Below, piece by piece: positions 1 through 7,827 of a stretch of DNA of 64,000 bases (its first letter is position 1; each line of letters starts with the position of its first letter). The notes beneath the pieces are model-generated. The model was not told the origin of the DNA. It ran no database searches and saw nothing but the letters and a program-made list of their open reading frames with translations. Source of the stretch: Paenarthrobacter aurescens TC1 (GTDB taxonomy: Bacteria; Actinomycetota; Actinomycetes; Actinomycetales; Micrococcaceae); contig CP000476.1 of NCBI GenBank assembly GCA_000014925.1, positions 1-64,000 of the forward strand, in the 5' to 3' direction. The position numbers and the translations under genes were made by a program.

Positions 1-633
1 ATGATCATTGTCGTTGGAAGTGAAAAGGGTGGCGTGGGGAAATCCACTGTCGTCACGAATCTTGCTGTCGAGCTCGCAAAACGGGGGAGGCGGGTGGCTG
101 TCGTGGATGGTGATCGCCAGCGTTCCACGGCGCGGTGGGCGGTGGACCGGGAAGAGGCAGGCCATCAGCCCCGTATCTTCGTGGTCGAAAAGCTTGGTAG
201 CTTGCATGAGACCCTGCGTGAACTTGATGAGGGTTACGACGTCGTCTTGGTTGACGTCGCGGGGAAGGACAGTAAGGAAATGCGCACGGCAATGACTGCA
301 GCGCATCAGCTCTTGGTCCTCACTCAGTCGAGTCAATTCGATCTGGATACCCTCGTCACGGTAGACAAACTGATTGAAACGGCACGTGACTTTAATCCGG
401 ACTTGCGCGTTCGTGGTGCACTAACGCGCGTATCCACCAACGCTTTTGAGTCCGAGAGCGCTGATGCAAGGGAATACCTGTCTGACTACCCCAGCATCGA
501 ACCGCTTAGGACGGTCTTGTACGAGCGGAAGGCGTACAGGGATGTCGTGGGGGAGGGGCTTGGCGTTGTTGAGTGGAAGAACCCAAAGGCGGCGAGGGAG
601 ATTCGCGGGTTGGTAGAGGAGCTGATGGGTTAA
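1..633 (+). CDS. parA: ParA family plasmid partition ATPase
   Basis: Encodes a 210-residue P-loop ATPase of the MinD/ParA class, which segregates low-copy replicons by cycling on the nucleoid. The deviant Walker A motif KGGVGKST lies at residues 9-16, with the signature lysine near its start, and a Walker B-like stretch (VVLVDVAG) follows at about residues 80-88. It is a short ParA with no N-terminal DNA-binding domain, the type usually paired with a small ribbon-helix-helix partner. The stop codon overlaps the next start (TAATG), so the two are translationally coupled. The window opens exactly on this ATG, so its promoter is not visible. Family assignment is firm; a partition role is inferred from the pair and the repeats behind it. 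Confidence 0.93.
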   Translation: MIIVVGSEKGGVGKSTVVTNLAVELAKRGRRVAVVDGDRQRSTARWAVDREEAGHQPRIFVVEKLGSLHETLRELDEGYDVVLVDVAGKDSKEMRTAMTAAHQLLVLTQSSQFDLDTLVTVDKLIETARDFNPDLRVRGALTRVSTNAFESESADAREYLSDYPSIEPLRTVLYERKAYRDVVGEGLGVVEWKNPKAAREIRGLVEELMG

Positions 634-953
634 TGGCAATTAAGAAGCGTTCCGCGTCGGATAGGGCCAGGGACGAAGCGATCGAGGCTTTCGGCAATGG
701 AGCGGAGCCGTTGCTTGCACAACCAATTGTGAGTATCGATCGCAATGCTCCAGTGAGGCCGAAGGTGACTCCCGAACTGAGCGATTCAAGGGATAAGGGA
801 AATCCCAGGACAATGCTGCTTCGCTTCGACGAGGATCGCGAGTTGGTTGATCTGTTGGCTGTTGTAGCAAAGCTGGAGGGAAGGAAAAAGCATCCCATGG
901 CATTGCGGGCTCTGAGGATTGGCTTGGAGCAGGTCCGCGACAGTTATGAGTGA
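633..953 (+). CDS. Small ribbon-helix-helix partition partner (ParB/CopG-like)
   Basis: A 106-residue protein whose ATG overlaps the parA stop by one base. The N-terminal 60 residues are polar and probably flexible. Residues from about 65 fit a ribbon-helix-helix pattern: a beta strand (TMLLRFD), a helix (DRELVDLLAVVAKLEG) and a second helix (HPMALRALRIGLEQV). In this plasmid class such a protein binds the centromere and stimulates ParA. An in-frame upstream start at 573 would overlap parA by 60 bases and lacks a better ribosome site, so 633 is preferred. The three 11-bp-spaced repeats at 981-1008 are the likely binding sites. The fold is judged by eye; the role is inferred from position. Confidence 0.75.
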   Translation: MAIKKRSASDRARDEAIEAFGNGAEPLLAQPIVSIDRNAPVRPKVTPELSDSRDKGNPRTMLLRFDEDRELVDLLAVVAKLEGRKKHPMALRALRIGLEQVRDSYE

Positions 954-980
954 GTCCATTCTTACTGGGATGCATTCAAG

Positions 981-1008
981 TTGATATCATTTTGATATTG
1001 ATTTGATA
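981..1008 (+). repeat. Three TTGATA direct repeats, 11-bp period; candidate centromere/operator
   Basis: TTGATA occurs at 981, 992 and 1003, exactly 11 bp (about one helical turn) apart, in an AT-rich pocket within otherwise GC-rich DNA just downstream of the parA/partner pair. Phased short direct repeats are the usual binding array of ribbon-helix-helix centromere proteins. They could alternatively be an operator or promoter element for the gene at 1129. Confidence 0.5.
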
Positions 1009-1128
1009 GCTTTACTAAAGTGAATATCCCAGCAGATCATGGTGGGAATCGGCCGTGACAAGCGAATGCCTTCGATCCCCGCTAGCGTGACCTTCGATGC
1101 AGAAGAAGGTCACCAGGGGGAGTAGTCC

Positions 1129-4100
1129 ATGGCGGGACGTAAGAAACAAATCGATGGCCAGCTGAGCTTCGAGGCTCTGTGGGCGGCACCAGAGGAGGAC
1201 CGCAATGAACAAGTACGGCAGGCAGGCTCAGGAAGCCTGGAAGACAGCCAGCCCAACCCGGTACAGCCAGATTCAGAACCCGGACGAGTTTTTCGCGAAC
1301 CTGGGGGAACAGGCTCAGGAGCAAGTGGACGAGCTACAGGTCAAGATCGCGGGACCGGACCCGAAAGGGGAGGGGTATCTGGAGAAGGTCGGCCGGTTGA
1401 ACGCGGCGCGGAACCAGGCCGAGGAGATCGTTCGGTACGACCTGCTTTCGCCGCCGGAGACGGAGGGAGAGGACGAGGAGGACGAGTACGTGAATCCGAG
1501 TATTCAGGAGTACCTGGACTCGATGCGGGAAGTGGACAAGCTCCGCGAACAGCTTTACTAGACGCCGAAGCTGGCAGGTTTCGCCCGTCGTCTCAGGAGG
1601 ACTTGGCGCCGTCCGGTGCGCGGAGTCGCATACGGGCGAACCTTGAAGCCCTCGAGGTACTTCAAACGCTGCAGGCCGAGAAGCGGCCAGCCACAGAAGC
1701 TGAAAAGACCGCGCTGGCACGGTGGGGGAGTTGGGGAGCGCAGGGCGTCTTCCAAATCTTCGATGAAGCACATGAGAAATACGCCGGGGACCGCGAACAC
1801 TTGCGCAGCCTCCTGAGCGAGGCCCAGTACGACGCAGCGCGCCGCACCACAATCAATGCCCACTACACCGATGCCGCTTACGTGAAGGCCATGTGGGCCG
1901 CGGTGCAGGACCTCGGATTCAACGGTGGCACCGTCCTGGAACCGGGATCCGGCGTCGGAACCTTCATCGGGTTCGCACCGGAGAGCGCCGAGATGACCGG
2001 CGTCGAGCTGGACCCCACCACCGCATCCATCTCCCAAGCCCTCTACCCAGAGGCCACTGTCCGGGCGGAATCTTTCGCGGACACCAAACTGCCCACAGGC
2101 CACTTTGACCTGGCCATCGGCAACGTGCCCTTCGCCAACGTCACGCTCCACGATCCCCGCCACAACGCCGGCGGCCACTCGATCCACAACCACTTCATCC
2201 TCAAGTCCCTGGAACTGACCCGCCCGGGTGGCATGGTGGCTGTGCTGACGTCCAGTTTCACCCTGGACGGCACCAACCCGGCAGCCCGCCGGGAAATGAA
2301 CCAGCTGGCCGACCTCGTGGGAGCCGTCCGCCTGCCCACCGGCTCGCACCGCAAAGCAGCCGGCACCGACGCCATGACCGACTTGCTGATCTTCCGCCGC
2401 AGGGAAACCGGACAGGAACCGGCCTCCACACTGTGGGAGACCGTCAGCGCCCGCCGGATCGACGGGACCATCACCCGCCTGAACTCCTACTTCGATGAGC
2501 ACCCCGAACGTTTGCTGGGGGAGCTGCACGTGGCCCACGGCATGTACGGGGCCGAAACCTTGCAACTGACCACTGATGACCTCTCCGCCGTCCCGGCCCG
2601 CCTGGAAACAGCGTTGGCCGACGTCGTGGCCGAGGCCAGGTCCGCCGGACTCGTCATCACGGAGCGCACCGCAGAGCAGTACCGGCAGCGCGCTGCCTAC
2701 GTCCCGGCTGGAGTCACGGAATGGGAAGGCCATATCAGCGCCACCGACAACGGCTTCACCGTCGTCGAAAACGGTGCCCACACTGAACTCGCCGTCCCCA
2801 AAACCCAGGCCGCTGAACTACGCGCTTTGCTCGGTCTCAGGGACGCTGGCCGGAAGCTCCTCACCGCAGAGGCCGACAGCCGCGATGACACCGCCGACAT
2901 CGACACGCTGCGTGACGACCTGAAATCCGCGTACAGCCAGTACGTGGACAGTTATGGGCCGATCAACCGCTTCACGCTCCGGGACACCGGGCGGGTGGAC
3001 GAAGAGACGCAGGAGCCCATCCAGGCCCGCACGACGCCCAGGGCCGTGTCGATCCTCAGCCGTGACCCGTTCGGGCCCCTGGTCAAGGCACTGGAGAACT
3101 TTGACGAAGCCACGCAGACCGCCACCCCGGCTGCCCTGCTGTCCAGCCGCCAGGTCCAGCCCCGACGACCCGTCCTGGGCGTCGACACCGCAGAAGAAGC
3201 CCTGACCGTCACCCTCGATACCGTGGGTGAAGTTGACCTGGACTACGCCGCGTCCCTGCTGGGAATCAGCCCGGAAGAAACCCGTGCGGCCATGGGGGAG
3301 AGCATCTACCAAGTCCCCGGCCCGGACGAGACCTTCCAGACCCGGGCGGAATACCTTTCGGGGAACGCCCGCGAAAAGCTGGAAATCGCCCAAGCCGCCG
3401 CGCTCAGTGACGGGCGGTTCAAGGCCAACGTTCAAGCCCTCACTGAGGCCATTCCGGAACCGCTGCGCATGGACGAAGTGGAAGCACGCCTCGGTGCCGT
3501 CTGGATCGACGCCGAAACCCATCAGGAGTTCGTCCGCGAAATCCTCAACGACCCCTACGCCACCGTCTCCAACGCAGCCGGGTCCATGTGGGACGTAAAA
3601 GCCAACCGCCACACCCTGGCGGCGACGAGCAACTGGGGCACCCAGCGGATGCCCGCCTCCGACATCCTCAAGCAGGTCCTCGAACAAAGGCCGGTGCGCG
3701 TCACCGACGAAAACGAAGACAAACGCCGGATCCTGAACCCCACAGAAACCGCAGCCGCTCAGGAAAAGGCCCAGCTGCTGCAGGAACGGTTCAGCGAATG
3801 GGTGTGGGAGGAACCTGAACGGGCAAACCGCCTCATCGACGAATACAACCGCCGCTTCAACTCCATCGTGCTCCGGGACTACAGCACAGAAGGGGAGCGG
3901 CTGACCCTGCCCGGGATGGCCAAGGACTTCTCCCCACGCCCGCACCAGCGCGCAGCCGTCGCGCGGATGCTCTCCGAACCAGCCGTCGGTCTGTTCCACC
4001 AGGTCGGTGCCGGAAAGACCGCAGAAATGGTCATGGGCGTGATGGAACTGCGCCGACTAGGCATGGTCAACAAGCCAGCCGTCATCGTCCCGAACCACAT

Positions 4101-6618
4101 GCTCGAACAATTCGCCCGGGAATGGCTGCAGATCTACCCGCAGGCGCGCATCCTCGCCGCCTCATCGGCCGACCTCGCGGGTGACAAACGCCGGCAGTTC
4201 GTTGCCCGTGCGGCAGCAAACCAGTGGGACGCCGTGATCATGACCCGCACCGCCTTCCAGCGCGTCAGCCTCAGCCCTGAAGCCGAAGCCGCCTACATCA
4301 ACGCTGAAGTCATCCAGATGCGAGCCGAGCTGGAAGCTGTCAAGAACAACGGCCAGGACAACGGACGAGCCAACGCCAGCATCATCAAACGGCTGGAAAA
4401 GGCCGTCCTGGCCCAGGAAGAAACCCTCAAAGCCAAACTCGACACTCCTGCCGATCCGGGGATCAGCTTCGAAGAAACCGGCATCGACTACCTCGTCGTG
4501 GACGAGCTGCACGACTACAAGAACCTCCGGACACCGTCCAACATCCCCGGCGCGGCAATCCAAGGATCCAACAGGGCATCGGACCTGCACATGAAGACCG
4601 AGTTCCTGCGCGAACGAGAAGGACGACGCGTGATCACCGGGGCCACGGCAACACCGATCGCGAACTCCGTCACGGAAATGTACGTCATGCAGCGCTACCT
4701 GCGCCCGGACCTGCTCCAAGCAGCCGGGATCAAGGACTTCAACACCTGGGCCGCCACGTTCGGGCAGGTTGTTGAAGAGATGGAACTCTCCGTAGCCGGC
4801 GGTGACCGGTTCAAACTCAAGAGCCGGTTCGCGAAGTTCCAAAACGTCCCCGAACTGTTGAAGATGTTCCACACCTTCGCCGACGTCAAAACAGCCGAAG
4901 ACCTCAAACTGCCCATCCCCGCCCTCGTCCCACGCGACGGAGACGGACTCCGCCAACCCAACATGCTCGCCGTCGACCCCAGCCCCGAACTGCGCGACTA
5001 CATCCAGCACATCGGCGACCGCGTCGACGCCATCCAAGGCCGCCTCGTGCCCTCCGAAGAAGACAACATGCTCAAAGTCTCCTCCGACGGCCGCAAAGCC
5101 GCCCTGGATATGAGGCTCGTGGATCCCGCACTGTTCCAGCACGGACCCACCAAGATCAGTGCCACAGCCGACCTGCTGGCCAGCGTGTACGAAGAACACA
5201 AAGACCGCATCTACACCGACCCCTCCACCGGGGAACCGGACCCTGTACCCGGTGCCCTGCAGCTGGTCTTCTGTGATTTCGGCACACCCTCGGAGAAGTG
5301 GAACGTCTACGGCGAACTCAAAGACCAGCTGCGCCGTAGGGGCGTGCCCGAACACATGGTCCGGTTCATCCACGACGCCAAAAACGACAACGAGAAAGGC
5401 CGGCTGTTCGCAGCCGCCCGTTCCGGACAGATCGCGGTGCTCGTTGGATCAACATCGAAAATGGGTGTCGGCACGAACATTCAAAAACGTGCCGTGCACC
5501 TGGTGGACATGGACGCCCCATGGCGGCCGGCCGACGTCGAGCAACGCCACGGCCGCATCCTGCGCCAAGGCAACCAGAATCCCGAGGTCCGCATCTCCCA
5601 GGTCGTCACAAAGGAGTCCTTTGATTCCTTTATGTGGCAGGGACTGGAACGGAAATCCCGGTTCATCAACCAGATCATGCGCGGCCGCCTGGACGTCCGG
5701 GAAATCGAAGACATCGGGGACAACACCCTGAACTTCGCCCAAGCCAAAGCCATCACCAGCGGCAACCCGCTGGTACTGGAAAAGGCCGTCGCGGACCAGG
5801 AACTGGCCCGCCTGTCCCGCCTGGACAGGGCGTACAACCGCAACCTGGTCGCGGTGAACCACACCAAACGCGGAGAACAAGCCGCAGCTGACGCGGCAGC
5901 CCAAGACCTGCCACTGATCCACGCCGCCGTGGCCCGGACCGTGGACACCACCGCGGACGCCTTCAAAGCCACCATCGGCGGCCAAACTCTAGACAACAGG
6001 ACCGACGCTGCCGCAGCCCTCCAGGCATGGGCAGGTAGGCAAGGCCACCGGCTCATGAACCTCTATGGATACGACGAACTCGGCACCATCGCCACCCTCG
6101 GCGGCCATGAACTGCGCGCCAAGCTCGTCCCGGGCCGGGAGCTTGACCAAGCCACCGTCGAAGTCCGCATCGAGGGCGTGCCTAGGGCGACCACCCAGAT
6201 ATCCCGCAAGAGCTTGCTGGCAGCTGATGTGGGCACCATCAGGCAACTCGAAAACAGGCTGTCCTCCGTGCCACGGCTCGCCGCCGACGTCGAAACACGA
6301 CGCCAGGAAGCCCTCACCCGCATCGAGCAAGCAAACAAAGCAATGGCGGAGCCGTTCAAACACGCCGAAGCACTCAAAACCGCCCAAGCCAACTCAGCAC
6401 GCATCGACCAGCTCATGGCCGACGCAGCAAAACCAGAAGAACCAACACAGCCCGAACCCACAGCGGACATCGACCCACGCCTGGAGAAGATGCAACGCCT
6501 CATGAACGCATCCTTCCCGCAACCACCCGGCGCCGTGACCTCAGCAGCAACCGCCTCAACAAGCCATCAACGAACACCGGAACAACTAAGGCAACAAGAC
6601 GCCGATTATGGGCGCTGA
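1129..6618 (+). CDS. DarB-like N6-adenine methyltransferase / SF2 helicase
   Basis: A 1829-codon frame combining a methyltransferase and a helicase. The S-adenosylmethionine motif (LEPGSGVGTF) is near residue 270, and the catalytic motif is GNVPF near residue 330, a variant of NPPF. A Walker A (HQVGAGKT) lies near 957, a DEAH-like box (VVDELHD) near 1124, motif III TGATATP near 1171 and the C-terminal helicase motifs (GVGTNIQ, Q-RHGRILRQGNQ) near 1445-1475. This order matches phage P1 DarB and related proteins of conjugative elements, where DarB protects DNA from type I restriction. The true N-terminus is uncertain: residues 45-140 are Gly/Arg-rich and lie over another likely gene at 1205-1561. 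A TTG at 1603 just after AGGAGG, where homology begins, is an alternative, although the spacing is only 2 nt. Anti-restriction function is inferred. Confidence 0.85.
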   Translation: MAGRKKQIDGQLSFEALWAAPEEDRNEQVRQAGSGSLEDSQPNPVQPDSEPGRVFREPGGTGSGASGRATGQDRGTGPERGGVSGEGRPVERGAEPGRGDRSVRPAFAAGDGGRGRGGRVRESEYSGVPGLDAGSGQAPRTALLDAEAGRFRPSSQEDLAPSGARSRIRANLEALEVLQTLQAEKRPATEAEKTALARWGSWGAQGVFQIFDEAHEKYAGDREHLRSLLSEAQYDAARRTTINAHYTDAAYVKAMWAAVQDLGFNGGTVLEPGSGVGTFIGFAPESAEMTGVELDPTTASISQALYPEATVRAESFADTKLPTGHFDLAIGNVPFANVTLHDPRHNAGGHSIHNHFILKSLELTRPGGMVAVLTSSFTLDGTNPAARREMNQLADLVGAVRLPTGSHRKAAGTDAMTDLLIFRRRETGQEPASTLWETVSARRIDGTITRLNSYFDEHPERLLGELHVAHGMYGAETLQLTTDDLSAVPARLETALADVVAEARSAGLVITERTAEQYRQRAAYVPAGVTEWEGHISATDNGFTVVENGAHTELAVPKTQAAELRALLGLRDAGRKLLTAEADSRDDTADIDTLRDDLKSAYSQYVDSYGPINRFTLRDTGRVDEETQEPIQARTTPRAVSILSRDPFGPLVKALENFDEATQTATPAALLSSRQVQPRRPVLGVDTAEEALTVTLDTVGEVDLDYAASLLGISPEETRAAMGESIYQVPGPDETFQTRAEYLSGNAREKLEIAQAAALSDGRFKANVQALTEAIPEPLRMDEVEARLGAVWIDAETHQEFVREILNDPYATVSNAAGSMWDVKANRHTLAATSNWGTQRMPASDILKQVLEQRPVRVTDENEDKRRILNPTETAAAQEKAQLLQERFSEWVWEEPERANRLIDEYNRRFNSIVLRDYSTEGERLTLPGMAKDFSPRPHQRAAVARMLSEPAVGLFHQVGAGKTAEMVMGVMELRRLGMVNKPAVIVPNHMLEQFAREWLQIYPQARILAASSADLAGDKRRQFVARAAANQWDAVIMTRTAFQRVSLSPEAEAAYINAEVIQMRAELEAVKNNGQDNGRANASIIKRLEKAVLAQEETLKAKLDTPADPGISFEETGIDYLVVDELHDYKNLRTPSNIPGAAIQGSNRASDLHMKTEFLREREGRRVITGATATPIANSVTEMYVMQRYLRPDLLQAAGIKDFNTWAATFGQVVEEMELSVAGGDRFKLKSRFAKFQNVPELLKMFHTFADVKTAEDLKLPIPALVPRDGDGLRQPNMLAVDPSPELRDYIQHIGDRVDAIQGRLVPSEEDNMLKVSSDGRKAALDMRLVDPALFQHGPTKISATADLLASVYEEHKDRIYTDPSTGEPDPVPGALQLVFCDFGTPSEKWNVYGELKDQLRRRGVPEHMVRFIHDAKNDNEKGRLFAAARSGQIAVLVGSTSKMGVGTNIQKRAVHLVDMDAPWRPADVEQRHGRILRQGNQNPEVRISQVVTKESFDSFMWQGLERKSRFINQIMRGRLDVREIEDIGDNTLNFAQAKAITSGNPLVLEKAVADQELARLSRLDRAYNRNLVAVNHTKRGEQAAADAAAQDLPLIHAAVARTVDTTADAFKATIGGQTLDNRTDAAAALQAWAGRQGHRLMNLYGYDELGTIATLGGHELRAKLVPGRELDQATVEVRIEGVPRATTQISRKSLLAADVGTIRQLENRLSSVPRLAADVETRRQEALTRIEQANKAMAEPFKHAEALKTAQANSARIDQLMADAAKPEEPTQPEPTADIDPRLEKMQRLMNASFPQPPGAVTSAATASTSHQRTPEQLRQQDADYGR
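1205..1561 (+). CDS. Small acidic protein overlapping the DarB-like frame
   Basis: A 118-residue frame in +1 register relative to the 1129 frame, preceded by AGAGGAGG five bases before its ATG. Its composition is that of a real soluble protein: Trp and Tyr in an aromatic N-terminus (KYGRQAQEAW), amphipathic helices (EQAQEQVDELQVKI), a PDPKGEGYLEKVGRLNAARNQAEE segment and an acidic tail. The overlapping frame is low-complexity Gly/Arg/Pro over the same bases. I believe this is the coding frame here. I recall similar short helical proteins beside large methyltransferase-helicase genes on mobile elements, but I cannot name a function. Confidence 0.65.
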   Translation: MNKYGRQAQEAWKTASPTRYSQIQNPDEFFANLGEQAQEQVDELQVKIAGPDPKGEGYLEKVGRLNAARNQAEEIVRYDLLSPPETEGEDEEDEYVNPSIQEYLDSMREVDKLREQLY

Positions 6619-6699
6619 CCACCCACTGCAAACCGGAGATGCCCTGCACAGCGGCCCGCTTGCAGGGCTTTACTGGGTGCTCCTCGTTTAGCAGGCTGC

Positions 6700-7764
6700 C
6701 TAAGCGCGAGAGATGTCCGGAAGAATGACCCGGATCTTGGCCCGCAGCGCTCCGGAGCCCTCAGCTGGTACCCATTCGACGAGATGAATTCCCTGTTTGA
6801 ACAGTTCGTTGATACGGGGGTTGGCAGATGACGCCCACGTTTGGGGACGGGTGACAATGACACCGGTGGCCGCACCTTCCTGCTCCATAACAGCGCGAAG
6901 CTGTTCAACGGTTTGTTTAAGGCGTACGAGGTTGGAGATGTTCGGCTTGCCCTGCACTACCAGTTTGTGGCCCCCAAATTGGATAACGGCGGCTTCTCCG
7001 AACCTCTGCCGAAGGGCATTCCGGACTTCGCGTTCATATTCGATGTCTTCGTAGCGGCTGAGCACACGACGAGCCGCGTAACTTGCTGTGGCGTCTTGAG
7101 GTAGTTCCGCAAGTAGCCCCCGAAGGGACTCCACTCCTGCTGCGTCCATACTCGGTTCAGCCGGGGTGGCGGTTTCATGCTGTTCGGGGGAGGGTGCGTC
7201 CTGCTGCGGAAAGTCCCTTAGGTAATGGTCGACGATTCCTGCAACGGCAGCTTTCTGAAAGGGAGCTCTGGCGGACTTAGACAGTGCTGTCATCAGACTG
7301 AAAGCCAGGGAAGACGGCAGCCGGTCCTTAGCTTTTTTGGCCTTTTCCGTCTCATCCTCGTCGGGGGATACGATCCGATCAGTCACCCACTCGAACTGTT
7401 CCCACCACGCCTCATCTTCAGCCTTCTGTTTGGTGTGGCGCAGCTGACGATTTAGAGACCATGCCCCGATGACCGCAGCAATAACCGCAAACAGGCCAGC
7501 CATTGCAGGACTCGTAACGAACCGGTCGAGCAATTGTCCCCAGTCGTAAGAAGGCCACTTCCACAGAAGGAACAGAACGACAGCTTGAACGGTAGCCGTT
7601 AGCAGCAACAGGAACACATAAGTACGCCGGGCTATGCGCCCGATCAGCTGTGTTGTCGGGTGGTGCATTGTTCTTGAAACCCAGCCTGGGGACGGTGAAG
7701 CCTCAGCATCGTTGTCGATCGGTGCCTCTACATGGCTATCCGCCGGGGCCGTCGTTGTACTCAT
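6700..7764 (-). CDS. Two-TM membrane protein with possible nuclease-like C-terminal domain
   Basis: 354 residues. Two membrane helices lie at about residues 47-70 and 85-105, followed by a charged linker and a soluble C-terminal domain from about residue 215. That domain has an alternating strand-helix pattern (AAVIQFGGHKLVVQGK, then TGVIVTRPQTW and GIHLVEW), which resembles the core of Mrr-like PD-(D/E)XK folds. I cannot identify a full catalytic triad. It lies 63 bp downstream of the ABC-3C ATPase on the same strand, so it may be co-transcribed with that conflict system. Otherwise unrecognised. Confidence 0.6.
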   Translation of the reverse strand: MSTTTAPADSHVEAPIDNDAEASPSPGWVSRTMHHPTTQLIGRIARRTYVFLLLLTATVQAVVLFLLWKWPSYDWGQLLDRFVTSPAMAGLFAVIAAVIGAWSLNRQLRHTKQKAEDEAWWEQFEWVTDRIVSPDEDETEKAKKAKDRLPSSLAFSLMTALSKSARAPFQKAAVAGIVDHYLRDFPQQDAPSPEQHETATPAEPSMDAAGVESLRGLLAELPQDATASYAARRVLSRYEDIEYEREVRNALRQRFGEAAVIQFGGHKLVVQGKPNISNLVRLKQTVEQLRAVMEQEGAATGVIVTRPQTWASSANPRINELFKQGIHLVEWVPAEGSGALRAKIRVILPDISRA

Positions 7765-7827
7765 GGGACTGAGTTTAGGTGTCCTCTAGGGATGCGATAG
7801 ACGGAACGCAGAAGCCCTGCGCACCGA

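Noticed and set aside
1558..2781. 407-codon minus-strand frame opposite the DarB-like gene
   Set aside because: The forward strand carries conserved methyltransferase motifs; the reverse frame is low complexity.
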